A DNA stretch of 64,000 nucleotides from Thermochromatium tepidum ATCC 43061. Lineage in GTDB: Bacteria > Pseudomonadota > Gammaproteobacteria > Chromatiales > Chromatiaceae. Under the pieces are notes generated by a model. The model did not search any database, was not told the origin of the DNA, and was given only the letters and a program-made list of their open reading frames with translations. Below are positions 1 through 8,724 of the stretch, piece by piece (within the stretch, counting starts at the first letter, position 1; each line of letters opens with the position of its first letter). Where the stretch lies: contig NZ_CP039268.1 in NCBI RefSeq assembly GCF_009664085.1, positions 605,501 through 669,500 of the forward strand. Direction: 5' to 3'. The position numbers and the translations under genes are program-made.

Positions 1-171
1 GGCGGATGGGGGCGGTTCTTCTTCCGGGAGGGTGTCCATGGGCACCGGTCCGGTCGCGCCGCGGTGGCTGCCGGGGAGTGAGGAGGCGGGTGGAACGTCC
101 TGGGCCATGGCGGCCGCAAGCGGCAGGCAAAGCGCGGGGATGAGCCAGCAGAGACGTGGGTGGGTGTTCAT
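1..171 (-). CDS. Partial N-terminus of an exported protein, probably the two-partner secretion transporter (TpsB/FhaC type)
   Basis: Only the first 57 codons are in the window; the gene continues past the left edge. The start ATG overlaps the stop of the adhesin gene upstream (ATGA, four bases), a sign of translational coupling. The product opens with a signal peptide (hydrophobic LCWLIPALCLPLAAAMA, likely cut after AMA), followed by a proline- and glutamate-rich stretch. Outer-membrane transporters of the ShlB/FhaC family often carry a proline-rich segment before the POTRA domains, and they are usually encoded directly after their secreted partner. The assignment rests on that position and on the N-terminus alone; a CHAT-type or other exported protein is possible. 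Confidence 0.55.
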   Translation of the reverse strand, partial: MNTHPRLCWLIPALCLPLAAAMAQDVPPASSLPGSHRGATGPVPMDTLPEEEPPPSA

Positions 172-3100
172 TCCAGGGCCCCAGATGAGGCGGTGTTGAG
201 TCGATCGAGCCGCTCGGGTGTGAAGGAGATAGCGGTGGGGGCGGGGGCGGGCGGGAGTCCGCCGTAGCCACGCTCGACCAACGAGCTGGCCCCCGCCTCG
301 TTGAGGGTGCGACAAAGATCGGTGAAGAGCTCATCCGGGTCGCTGAAGGGAGAGGCGAGCGGCACCAGGGCGGACGTGAGGTCCAGATCGGGCGAGGTGA
401 CCTCGATCGTCCCCTGCTCACCGCCCGGCGCCGCCGCCTGGATGATGTTGCGGCCACTCTCGGCAGTGAACGTCTGACGCTCGGCCCCGCCGATCTCCAC
501 CAGACTCTGGCTCGCGATCAGGGCGCGGGTGTCGATCCGGATGTCGCCCCCGCGCGCACCGACAGCCGCCGTGTTGGCCTGGATGAAACCACCGTCGAGG
601 ATCAGATACTCAGGCGTGAGCTTGATGTCGCCGCCGTCGCCGACCGCACCATTGGCCGAGGTGGTGATGAGGCTGTCGGCGAGCCACAGCCGACCACCGC
701 CGATGCTGATCGGACCAGCATCGGCCTGGGCAGCTTCCGTGGTGATGCGGCTGTCGTTGGCGAGACGCAGCTCGTCGGCCTGGATCTGGATGGCAGCAGC
801 CGGGACATTGCCCGTGCTCGACGCCACGACAACCCCCCCATCGAGCCAGAATCGATTAGCCTTGACCTTGAGGGTGCGATCGGCAGACACCTGACCTGGG
901 TCGGTGACGGTCTGTTGGGCCTCGATGCTGAGTATCCCCCCGTCGGCCAGGCTGAGGGTGTCGGTCTCGATGACCAGATTGCCGACCTGGCCGGTGGCGG
1001 ACGAGTAAGCCGCACTCACGGCACCAGAGTCAGGACCCAGGATCAAGAGATGACGCGCCTTGATGGATAGATCACCTGCATCTCCTGTTGCCAAGGTGCT
1101 GGTCGAAAGCCGTGCCCCATTGAGCACCTCCAGTAAGCCATCCACCGTCAGGCTGACCCTGCCCGCGTCACTGCTGGAGCCGCGTCCGGCCCGGCTCGCA
1201 ATCCCTGTGAATTCATCAGGTGCGCCAAGGCCATCCAATCGCATCGACCCTGCGCTGATCATCACCTCACCGGCCTTCCCCAGGCCAAAAGTGCTACTCG
1301 AAATCTCTGCCCCATTGAGCACCTCCAGTAACTCGTCCACAGACAGACTGACCGTGCCTGCCTCCCCGCTGGAATCCAAGAGGGCCTCGCTCGCAATCCC
1401 TGTGAATTGATCAGGTGCGCCAAGACCATCCAATCGTAGCGACCCTGCGCTGATCGTTACCCCGCCGGCCTTCCCGACCCCCCAGGTGCTACTCGAAATC
1501 ACTGCCCCATTGAGCACCTCCAGCAAGCCCTCCACCGTTAGACTGACCCTGCCCGCGTCGCCGCTGGTGTCGCTTGAAGCGCTACTCACAACCCCTGTAA
1601 ATTGATTCAGGGCGCCAAGGCCGTCCAACCGGATCGAGTCTGCCGCAATCGTTATCTCGCCGGCCTTCCCCAGGCCAAAAGTGCTACTCGAAATCTGTGC
1701 CCCATTGAGCACCTCCAGTAAGCCCTCCACCGTTAGACTGATTGTGCCCGCCTCCCCACTGGAGCCCTCGCTGGCTTGGGTCGCAATCCCTGTGGCCTGA
1801 TTTGGCGCGCCAAGACCATCCAGTCGTAGCGACCCTGCGCTGATCGTTACCTCGCCGGCCTGCCCCAAACCCCCAGTGCTACTCGAAATCTCTGCCCCAT
1901 TGAGCACCTCCAGCAACCCCTCCACCGTCAGGCTGATTGTGCCCGCCTCCCCACTGGAGCCCGGGATGGCTTGGCTCGCAATCCCTGTGAATCGATCAGG
2001 GGCGCCAAGACCATCCAGTCGCAGCGAACCTGCGCTGATCGTCACCCCGCCGGCCTGCCCCGAACCCTGAGTGCTACTCGAAATCGCCGCCCCATTGAGC
2101 ACCTCGAGGAGACCCGCCACCCTCAGGCTGACCGTGCCCGCGTCACCGCCGGAGTCCGTGTTGGTATCACTCCAGATCCCTGTGAATTGATCCATGCCAA
2201 AGTCATCCAATCGCAGCGAACCTGCGCTGATCGTCACCCCGCCGGCCTTCCCGACCCCCCAGGTGCTACTTGAAATCAGCGCCCCGTTGAGCACCTCCAG
2301 TAAGCCCGCCACCGTTAGACTGACCCTGCCCGCCTCCCCGCTGGAGCCGGGAGCAGCGCCACTCGCAATCCATGTGAACTGATCAGGTACGCCAAAACCA
2401 TCCAGCCGGACCGACCCCGCCTGGATGTGCACCTCACCGCCCGCTCCTTGGGCATAGGTGCTGCTACTGATCCAAGAGCCGTTCAACAATTCGAGCCGGT
2501 CTGCATTTACACTCACTGATCCGGCATCGCCCATACTCAGGGCATCGCTGCTGACCCCCGTTTGATCGCGCAACTGCAAGCGTCCGCTGACCAGGATGTC
2601 GATTCCAGCCGAAGCGTCGATCGCTCCAGTGTTGTCAGTTAGGATCGAGGTCGCACGGAGGTCGGCTTCCCCGGCGCGTATCTGGATCCGCCCACCGCCC
2701 GCGCCGCTGGTCTCGATCTGCGCCTGATCGAGGCTCAACCGGCCGCTGCCCGGCTGTTTCGTGGGCGTGCTGACGGAGACCTGTCCCACCCGATCGCCAA
2801 TCGCCTCGATCCGGACCTCGCCACCCGGCGCCTTGAGGCTGGCGCGCCGCTCGGACGTCCCCACGATGCCCACATCGCCCGCCGTGAGCGTCGCGGCCTT
2901 GCCCGGCTTCAGCTCCAACTGGCTGCCTTCGATGGTCAGACTCGCCGGCTGGGGCGCGAGAAACCCAAACGACTCGGGCGCGGCCAGGGTCAGGGTGCTG
3001 CCCGCCGGATCGCTGGCACTGTAGCGGCTGCCGTCGCTGAAGCGCAGCTCATCCGCCGTGCTCAGGTGCAGCGCCGCCGGCACATCGACCCGCGCGTTCG

Positions 3101-3485
3101 GCCCCAGGACAACCCCGGACGGGTTGATCAGATAGACATCGGCCTGTCCGACAGTCGAGCGCAGGGTGCCGTCGATGTGGGACGTCTGACCCCCCGTGAC
3201 CCGACCGATGACGTTTTGGATCTGATCCGGACCGGTGAAGGTGGCCTGATGTCCGGTGGGGATGTCGAAACGCTGGAAGCTGTGGAACAGATTGGCCCCG
3301 CGCGTGCTCCCGAGTTCGGCGCCGATGGTCATCTCGGGTCCGCTCAGGCTCATCGCCGGACCGACCGTGCCGTCGGTGATGATCTGGGCCAGACAAACAG
3401 ACGTATCGAGTAGGAGGATGCCCGCCATTAGATACCTGACTGGCATTGCCAAGGGCGTGGTTTGAGTATTCAATTTCTCGCGCAT
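168..3485 (-). CDS. Filamentous haemagglutinin-type two-partner secretion adhesin (TpsA)
   Basis: Protein of 1105 residues with a signal peptide (cut probably after CLA near residue 34) and an N-terminal haemagglutination-activity/TPS secretion domain at about residues 35-170, including the NPSGVVLGPNARVDVP motif that corresponds to the NPNG(I/V) signature. Residues about 325-835 contain eight copies of a ~65-residue beta-rich unit with LLEVLNGA, ISSST and AGSLRLDGLG cores. The C-terminal part is also beta-helix-like and ends with a segment containing LCRTLNEAGASSLVERG. Such proteins cross the outer membrane through a TpsB partner and act as adhesins or, less often, toxins; no toxin domain is visible. 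Its stop overlaps the next gene. It is divergent from the kinase gene at 3566, with 80 bases between them. Confidence 0.9.
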   Translation of the reverse strand: MREKLNTQTTPLAMPVRYLMAGILLLDTSVCLAQIITDGTVGPAMSLSGPEMTIGAELGSTRGANLFHSFQRFDIPTGHQATFTGPDQIQNVIGRVTGGQTSHIDGTLRSTVGQADVYLINPSGVVLGPNARVDVPAALHLSTADELRFSDGSRYSASDPAGSTLTLAAPESFGFLAPQPASLTIEGSQLELKPGKAATLTAGDVGIVGTSERRASLKAPGGEVRIEAIGDRVGQVSVSTPTKQPGSGRLSLDQAQIETSGAGGGRIQIRAGEADLRATSILTDNTGAIDASAGIDILVSGRLQLRDQTGVSSDALSMGDAGSVSVNADRLELLNGSWISSSTYAQGAGGEVHIQAGSVRLDGFGVPDQFTWIASGAAPGSSGEAGRVSLTVAGLLEVLNGALISSSTWGVGKAGGVTISAGSLRLDDFGMDQFTGIWSDTNTDSGGDAGTVSLRVAGLLEVLNGAAISSSTQGSGQAGGVTISAGSLRLDGLGAPDRFTGIASQAIPGSSGEAGTISLTVEGLLEVLNGAEISSSTGGLGQAGEVTISAGSLRLDGLGAPNQATGIATQASEGSSGEAGTISLTVEGLLEVLNGAQISSSTFGLGKAGEITIAADSIRLDGLGALNQFTGVVSSASSDTSGDAGRVSLTVEGLLEVLNGAVISSSTWGVGKAGGVTISAGSLRLDGLGAPDQFTGIASEALLDSSGEAGTVSLSVDELLEVLNGAEISSSTFGLGKAGEVMISAGSMRLDGLGAPDEFTGIASRAGRGSSSDAGRVSLTVDGLLEVLNGARLSTSTLATGDAGDLSIKARHLLILGPDSGAVSAAYSSATGQVGNLVIETDTLSLADGGILSIEAQQTVTDPGQVSADRTLKVKANRFWLDGGVVVASSTGNVPAAAIQIQADELRLANDSRITTEAAQADAGPISIGGGRLWLADSLITTSANGAVGDGGDIKLTPEYLILDGGFIQANTAAVGARGGDIRIDTRALIASQSLVEIGGAERQTFTAESGRNIIQAAAPGGEQGTIEVTSPDLDLTSALVPLASPFSDPDELFTDLCRTLNEAGASSLVERGYGGLPPAPAPTAISFTPERLDRLNTASSGALE
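1100..2520 (-). repeat. Tandem coding repeat, 8 units of about 195 bp
   Basis: The motif attgagcacctcca (or close variants) recurs near 1120, 1315, 1510, 1705, 1900, 2095 and 2287, that is every 195 bases, with one unit of 192. An eighth, more diverged unit lies near 2490. The spacing equals 65 codons, so the adhesin frame is kept. The central units are very similar at DNA level, so unit number could change by recombination. Confidence 0.9.
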
Positions 3486-3565
3486 AATCCCTGATGCCTC
3501 GTCCAGCGCCAGTGATGTCCACCAAACCGCGAGCCGACCGCCGAAGACCGACTAGAGTCTAGACG

Positions 3566-5449
3566 ATGGACGAGCCTTTCGAATCACCCCCGTTGCCGCC
3601 TGGGACCCGATTGCACTCTTTCATCATCGGTGCGCCGCTCGGGCGGGGTGGGGTCGGCATCGTCTATGCCGCCGAGCATGAGATCCTGCACGAGACCTTT
3701 GCGATCAAGGAGTTTCTCCCGAACGACCTTGCCCGTCGAGTCGCGGGGAATCGGGTCGCGGCCCTGCCGGGCAAGGAGAAGGCCTACGCCGCCCTGCGTC
3801 GCAAGTTCCTGGAGGAAGGCCAGACCCTGGTCCAGTTGGCCCGCCCGCATCCCCATCCCAACCTGGTTCAGGTCACGGATGCCTTCCACGAGAACGATAC
3901 CGTCTATCTCTGCATGCGCTTTGAGCGGGGGCAATCGCTGGATGCGCTGGTCGAGTCGCGCGGGCCGCTCGGCGAGTCCGAACTGATGGCACTGCTCCTG
4001 CCGCTCCTGGATGGCCTGGAATATGCCCATGCCCATCGGGTCTGGCACCGCGACATCAAGCCCTCGAACATCCTTGTGCGCGAGGACGGCACGCCGCTAC
4101 TCATCGATTTCGGTGCCGCCCATCGCGATCGGGCGGACGGCGTGGTCAGTGTCATCGCCCAATACACGCCGAATTTCGCCGCGTCCGAGCAAGTGTATGG
4201 TGGCACCCAAGGTCCCTGGACCGACATCTATTGCCTGGCTGCGACCCTGTATTACGTCGTGACCGGCCATCCGCCGCCATCCAGGTTGCGTCCGGGCTGG
4301 CGCTCGCAATGCCCTGGATACAGCCGGCGCTTTCTCGATGCACTCGAGGCTGGACTGCAATTCGATCCGGAGCGCCGTCCGGAGACCGTGGCGAGCTGGC
4401 GTTCACTCTTCATGGCATCCGAGGACGATCCGGGTCTGATCAGCCAGCGGCCCTCCGATCCCGAAGAACAGAAGACCCAGGTCTTGGATCAAGACGTCCT
4501 CATCCAACGTCCAAGCCAGGGGACGTCTGGGGTCACCACGGTCCTGTCAGGTCTGGAACCAGCCTTAGGGCCAGCCGCCGAGCAACGCCATCCCCAACCT
4601 GCATCGCGCTCCAGACGCTGGATCTGGGTAGCCGGCTTGTCGGTGCCGCTCCTGCTCGGGGGGCTGGTGGTCGGGTCCCTGATGGACCACTGGCTCAACC
4701 CCTCGCCAGAGCGTCCCACTTCCCTGTCGGTCGAGTCGTCGTCGGACATCATGCGGTTCGGCGAGCGGCTAGATCTGGCCGGACTGGAGTGCGCGCACGT
4801 CAAACTGTTCCCAATTGGCGAACGGGCCATCGGGCTCTCCGGTTATCTGCGCGACGCACAGCAGCTGACGGCGTTGTTGGAACGGGTTCGCACCCTGGCC
4901 CCGGGGTTGGAGGTCGAGAGGCGGGAACTTGCCTTTGCCTCCCCCTTCTGTGACCTCCTCGGGGTGACGAATGCCCTGGCCCCGGCCAGCGATCGGTATC
5001 CGGGGATGCCGATCGTTCGCTTCAACAACCCGGATCGGATCTACCAGGAGGATCAGTATCTGGCCCTCGACGTGTTCAATCCGGGGGCCAAGGGCGGCTA
5101 TCTCTATCTGGACTTCATCGACAGCGACCACCAGGTCGTGCATCTGTTCCCAAGCATGGCCCTGCCGGACAATTTCATCCCGCCTGGTAGTTTGCGCCAG
5201 ATCGGTGCACGCGACGACGCCGCCTGCGCGCGTGAACCCGACGCCTGCTTCGTGATCTCACGCCCCCACGGTAACAACCTCATCCTGGCCCTTTGGAGCG
5301 AGACACCGATCTTGCCGGGTTGGCGCTCCCCACAGTCGGAACCCGTGATCGGCTATCTGGCGGTGTTGCGAACCGCCCTCGACTCCCAACCCATCAGCTC
5401 CTCGTCTCAGCGCGCCATCTCGTACCATTTCTTTACGACGACGGATTGA
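3566..5449 (+). CDS. Membrane-anchored serine/threonine protein kinase with C-terminal DUF4384-like domain
   Basis: 627 residues. The N-terminal Hanks-type kinase domain (about 15-285) shows the glycine loop GRGGVGIVY, the ATP-binding lysine in AIKEF, the catalytic loop HRDIKPSNIL and the metal-binding DFGAA, so it should be active. A low-complexity linker leads to one membrane segment (about 352-372, GLSVPLLLGGLVVG). The outer part, around residues 470-600, resembles DUF4384 (PIVRFNNPDRIYQEDQYLALDVFN), a domain often fused to bacterial kinases. The kinase would face the cytoplasm and the C-terminal domain the periplasm. It is divergent from the adhesin gene and convergent with the OmpA gene, which suggests, but does not prove, a link to the cell envelope. 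The ATG at 3566 has no clear ribosome-binding site. Confidence 0.9.
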   Translation: MDEPFESPPLPPGTRLHSFIIGAPLGRGGVGIVYAAEHEILHETFAIKEFLPNDLARRVAGNRVAALPGKEKAYAALRRKFLEEGQTLVQLARPHPHPNLVQVTDAFHENDTVYLCMRFERGQSLDALVESRGPLGESELMALLLPLLDGLEYAHAHRVWHRDIKPSNILVREDGTPLLIDFGAAHRDRADGVVSVIAQYTPNFAASEQVYGGTQGPWTDIYCLAATLYYVVTGHPPPSRLRPGWRSQCPGYSRRFLDALEAGLQFDPERRPETVASWRSLFMASEDDPGLISQRPSDPEEQKTQVLDQDVLIQRPSQGTSGVTTVLSGLEPALGPAAEQRHPQPASRSRRWIWVAGLSVPLLLGGLVVGSLMDHWLNPSPERPTSLSVESSSDIMRFGERLDLAGLECAHVKLFPIGERAIGLSGYLRDAQQLTALLERVRTLAPGLEVERRELAFASPFCDLLGVTNALAPASDRYPGMPIVRFNNPDRIYQEDQYLALDVFNPGAKGGYLYLDFIDSDHQVVHLFPSMALPDNFIPPGSLRQIGARDDAACAREPDACFVISRPHGNNLILALWSETPILPGWRSPQSEPVIGYLAVLRTALDSQPISSSSQRAISYHFFTTTD

Positions 5450-5465
5450 AGGCCACCGGGGCGCG

Positions 5466-6152
5466 TCAGTCACCGATCGGGCGCACCCGCACCCGACGAT
5501 TGACGCTAGCGAGCGGACGGTCAGGGGCATAGAGTTCGCTCTCGCCCTTGCCGACTGCAATCAGTCGGCTCGGCTCGATGCCACAGCACTCCATCAGATA
5601 GCGCTCGGCGGCGCGTGCTCGCTGCTCCGAGAGAGACTGATTGTATTCCTCCGACCCCGAGGCATCGGTGTGACCCTCGATGAGCCAGGTGACCCCGCTG
5701 AATTGGGGTCGCTTCAGTGCCTGTCCGAGCTTGGCTAGCTCCGCCATTGAGGTCTCCGTCAGACGCGACGAGTCATAACCAAAATAGATGGAGACGCCAT
5801 CCGAGGCACCAGACTCGCTCGCCGGCGGCTGATAGACATCCGCGGCGGCTGGTCCCGATGCCCGGACCCTTGGGGTCTGGGTGGCCGCCTGATTGACCCT
5901 GGACTTGGGTGGAGTCGGGGGTTGAACCGGTGCCGTCCGCTCGGTCGGCTCTGGCTTCGACTGGCTCGCGCTCGTCGACTGACGCTCGCGTCCAGTGATG
6001 AGGCCGCGCTTGCGTTCCATGACGCGGTTGAGCGCCTTCTCGTAGTCATCAACACTGGCGCCACGTTTCATGTATTCCTCGGCACCGGCAGTGGATATCC
6101 AGAGACCGAGCACCAATACGAACAGCACACTGACTCGATAAGCCTTTTTCAT
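5466..6152 (-). CDS. OmpA/MotB-family peptidoglycan-binding protein
   Basis: 228 residues: signal peptide (MKKAYRVSVLFVLVLGLWISTAGA), a basic, proline- and serine-rich linker, then a C-terminal OmpA domain (about 120-225) with IYFGYDSSRL, the hallmark IEGHTDASGSEEYNQSLSEQRA, and RRVRVRP at the end. OmpA domains bind meso-diaminopimelate peptidoglycan in the periplasm. There is no lipobox cysteine at the cleavage site, so it is not a Pal-type lipoprotein. GGAGAGAGGCG lies just before the ATG. The gene converges on the kinase gene with a 16-base gap, and is divergent from the type II secretion operon with about 230 bases between, where I see no other gene. Confidence 0.88.
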   Translation of the reverse strand: MKKAYRVSVLFVLVLGLWISTAGAEEYMKRGASVDDYEKALNRVMERKRGLITGRERQSTSASQSKPEPTERTAPVQPPTPPKSRVNQAATQTPRVRASGPAAADVYQPPASESGASDGVSIYFGYDSSRLTETSMAELAKLGQALKRPQFSGVTWLIEGHTDASGSEEYNQSLSEQRARAAERYLMECCGIEPSRLIAVGKGESELYAPDRPLASVNRRVRVRPIGD

Positions 6153-6382
6153 CGCCTCTCTCCGTCACCAGGACGCAACCGACAGGGATCTCCCAAGCCT
6201 TCGGGACGCACCACGATCTCTACCAGCAGATGTCTTTAGCATAGTTCGACTGGCGCCGGAGCGGGACTGGGTCTTACACTTCATTTTCCATATTTCCCGC
6301 CCCGGATCGCCCAATCCTGCATCGACCTGGGTCCGGGTGCTCTTACCCCCTTGGACCGACCGGATTTTCAGAATCGGACACC

Positions 6383-7483
6383 ATGACCCTCACCGAACGC
6401 TTGAGCCAATTTTTCAAGGGATGGCCGGTCTCCAGGGCCGATTCGTCGGGGCTTTCGGAGGGGTTCAAAGAGCGGTTGCTGGCCTGCCTGCCTGCGGTCG
6501 CGTATCGCTTCTTGGCGCGCCACAACCGTCGGCTCGTCATTCGGCCTGTGGGATCGCGCGCCGATCTCAGCGTGGTCGCGGGTCTGGAGACACAGTCGCT
6601 GGGTGAGCTGGATCTCGCGCACGCCACGGCCTTACCGGGCATCGCTGGAATCCCCGAGCAGGAGCGCCCGCACGGCGTCGAGCTCCGTCTGCCGCGCGCG
6701 GATGTGCTCACCCGCGTGGTCTCCTTCCCGGCGCAGGTTCGCGCCAACCTGCCACAGGTCATCCGCTATGAGTTGGATCGGCTCTCGCCCTTCGAGGCCA
6801 AGGACGTATTCTTCGACTTCGCCGTCCAGGGCGGTTCCAAGACGACCGATCGTCTGCGACTCGACCTGGCCCTGTGCCGACGCGACCTGGTCGATGGCTG
6901 GATCGCGCGCCTGGAGGCGCTCGGCACCCCGATCGACCGCATCACCTGGGAGGGCGCCTGGAAGGGTGCAAACCTGCTGCCGGTCGAACGGCGACCAAAA
7001 CGGCGCCGTCTGCGACTGACGCTCGGCTCGGTCTCGGGCATGGTTTCGATCCTGCTTGTGATCGCCATCCTGGTGACGCCCTTATGGCAGAAGCATTATC
7101 TCGCGCGCCAGTTGGAGTCGGAGGTCGCACGTCTGCGCCGCCAGGCGGTCGCCGTCGACGAGGTGCGCCAGGAACTCGAGCGCGTCCGTCAAAGCAGCAC
7201 GTTCGCGCTCCAGCGCAAGCTCGAACAACCCCGAATCCTAGAGCTGCTGCGCGAGCTGACCGACCGACTCCCCGATGACACCTGGGTGCAGAACCTCGAA
7301 TTCAGTGACGATCAGGTCGATCTGCGCGGCGAGTCGGGTCAGGCCACATCCCTGATCGCGATCCTGGAGCAGGCGCCCAGCATCGAGGGGGTCTCCTTCG
7401 GTTCGCCCTTGACCCAGATCGCCCGCACCGGCAAGGAACGCTTCAACATCACCTTCCGCTATGTGCGCGGAGGTGCCAAATGA
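6383..7483 (+). CDS. gspL: Type II secretion system protein GspL-like (PilM/PilN-like fusion)
   Basis: 366 residues. The N-terminal cytoplasmic part (about 1-215) has LRLPRADVLTRVVSFPAQV and YELDRLSPFEAKDVFFDF, typical of the GspL/PilM actin-like fold. A membrane segment follows at about 222-240 (VSGMVSILLVIAILVTPLW), then a coiled coil (about 245-285) and a PilN-like periplasmic domain (LLRELTDRLPDDTWVQNLEF). In type II secretion GspL links the GspE ATPase to the inner-membrane platform. It is the first gene of a tight cluster: its stop overlaps the next start (ATGA). No gspE, F, G or K genes are in the window. Confidence 0.85.
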   Translation: MTLTERLSQFFKGWPVSRADSSGLSEGFKERLLACLPAVAYRFLARHNRRLVIRPVGSRADLSVVAGLETQSLGELDLAHATALPGIAGIPEQERPHGVELRLPRADVLTRVVSFPAQVRANLPQVIRYELDRLSPFEAKDVFFDFAVQGGSKTTDRLRLDLALCRRDLVDGWIARLEALGTPIDRITWEGAWKGANLLPVERRPKRRRLRLTLGSVSGMVSILLVIAILVTPLWQKHYLARQLESEVARLRRQAVAVDEVRQELERVRQSSTFALQRKLEQPRILELLRELTDRLPDDTWVQNLEFSDDQVDLRGESGQATSLIAILEQAPSIEGVSFGSPLTQIARTGKERFNITFRYVRGGAK

Positions 7484-8091
7484 CACTCAAGCCTGCGACC
7501 GATCGACCGCTCTGTCTGGGTCTGGTCAGCGCTGTGGTTTTGGCGCCGATCCTGCTTGTGGCCGCCATCGCCGTCTTCTGGATTGACCGGATCTCGGAAC
7601 TCGATGACACCATCGCCAGCCACCGCGATCAGCTGCGGCGCTATCAACGCCTGGTCGGTAGCCTACCGGCACTCCAGGTCGAGCTAGAGCAGGCGCGCGC
7701 CAACGACACCTTCGATGCCTTCTATTTCAAGGCCCCGACCCAGGCACTCGCCGGGGCCCAGATCCAAACCCAAATCCAGGAGATCGTCAACGCCGCCGCC
7801 GGACGTCTGATCAGTACCCAGATCCTGCCGCCGGAAGGGCAGGAGACACCGCCGCGCATCCGCGTACGCACCCAGATCCAGGGTTCGACCGAGACGCTGA
7901 TGGAGATGCTCTATCGTTTCGAACAGGCACGTCCCTTTCTGTTCGTCGAGCGTCTCTCGGTGCGCTCCTCGGCCCGACCAACGGAACCTGCCGGCCCGGG
8001 GATGGCGCAGCGGCGTCTGGCCGCCGATCAGGGCGGCGAGCTCACTGTGAGACTGGATATCTATGGCTTCGTCCTGGGGGGCGCGCACTGA
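7480..8091 (+). CDS. gspM: Type II secretion system protein M, GspMb subtype
   Basis: 203 residues. A single N-terminal membrane segment (about 12-35, LVSAVVLAPILLVAAIAVFW) is followed by a short coiled coil (SELDDTIASHRDQLRRYQRLVGSLPAL) and a periplasmic ferredoxin-like domain containing RISTQ-type strands and LMEMLYRFEQARPFLFVERLSV, which is characteristic of GspM subtype b/PilO-like proteins. GspM pairs with GspL in the inner-membrane platform. It overlaps gspL by four bases and shares TGATG with the following gene, so the three are translated together. Confidence 0.85.
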   Translation: MTLKPATDRPLCLGLVSAVVLAPILLVAAIAVFWIDRISELDDTIASHRDQLRRYQRLVGSLPALQVELEQARANDTFDAFYFKAPTQALAGAQIQTQIQEIVNAAAGRLISTQILPPEGQETPPRIRVRTQIQGSTETLMEMLYRFEQARPFLFVERLSVRSSARPTEPAGPGMAQRRLAADQGGELTVRLDIYGFVLGGAH

Positions 8092-8678
8092 TGAAACAGG
8101 CTCAGGTCCTGGTCGCGCTCGCCCTGCTCGGACTTTTGGCATTCCAGTGGATCGGTTGGCCGCCAGACGCGCCATCGGACGCGACGACGGACGAAACAGG
8201 CGGTGTGGAGCCCGTCGCGTCTCCCGGCCAGCCGGACCTGCTCAGCCAGATCGAGACGCAGGAGTCGAAGGATCACTATGCCTCGATCATCGAGCGTCCG
8301 CTGTTCCGACCGGATCGGCGACCGGAACCACCGCGCGACGAACAACAGGGTCCGGATGTTTTGCAGGAGAACCTCGACCTGAGCCTCTTCGATCTGAGCG
8401 CCGTGCTCATCACGCCCGAGACCGTCTCCGCCTGGGTACGGGATCCGGCGCAACCCAAACTGCGGCGTCTGCGCATCGGGGACGATCTGAACGGCTGGGC
8501 TGTCCTGGAGATCCAGGAGGATCGCGTCCTGCTCGAGCGACAGGGTCAGCGGGATGCGTTAATATTACGCGACTACTCCCAGGGCGCACCCGCGGTTGCG
8601 CCGGCACCACCCGCCCAAAAGGCTCTTCCCCGGTTAAAGCCCCGCGCACCTGTGCGTGTCGCCCCACCCCAGCAATGA
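8091..8678 (+). CDS. Type II secretion GspC/GspN-like inner-membrane protein
   Basis: 195 residues. The N-terminal membrane helix (residues 5-22, VLVALALLGLLAFQWIG) is followed by an acidic linker, then a GspC/PilP-like homology region: SIIERPLFRPDRRP, LSLFDLSAVLITPETVSAWVRDP, LRRLRIGDDLNGWAVLEIQEDRVLLERQG. The C-terminus is a proline/alanine-rich tail. Such proteins contact the N0 domain of the secretin from the inner membrane. Its place directly before gspD fits. Automated pipelines label these proteins either GspN or GspC; the sequence alone does not settle which name is better. Confidence 0.7.
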   Translation: MKQAQVLVALALLGLLAFQWIGWPPDAPSDATTDETGGVEPVASPGQPDLLSQIETQESKDHYASIIERPLFRPDRRPEPPRDEQQGPDVLQENLDLSLFDLSAVLITPETVSAWVRDPAQPKLRRLRIGDDLNGWAVLEIQEDRVLLERQGQRDALILRDYSQGAPAVAPAPPAQKALPRLKPRAPVRVAPPQQ

Positions 8679-8724
8679 TCACACCGGGTCGAGTCTGCTC
8701 GACCCGAGTCGTCACCGAGGCATC

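Noticed and set aside
1100-2520. Possible CRISPR array
   Set aside because: The ~195-bp units are coding repeats of the adhesin with no short repeat/spacer pattern. No other array was found in the window.
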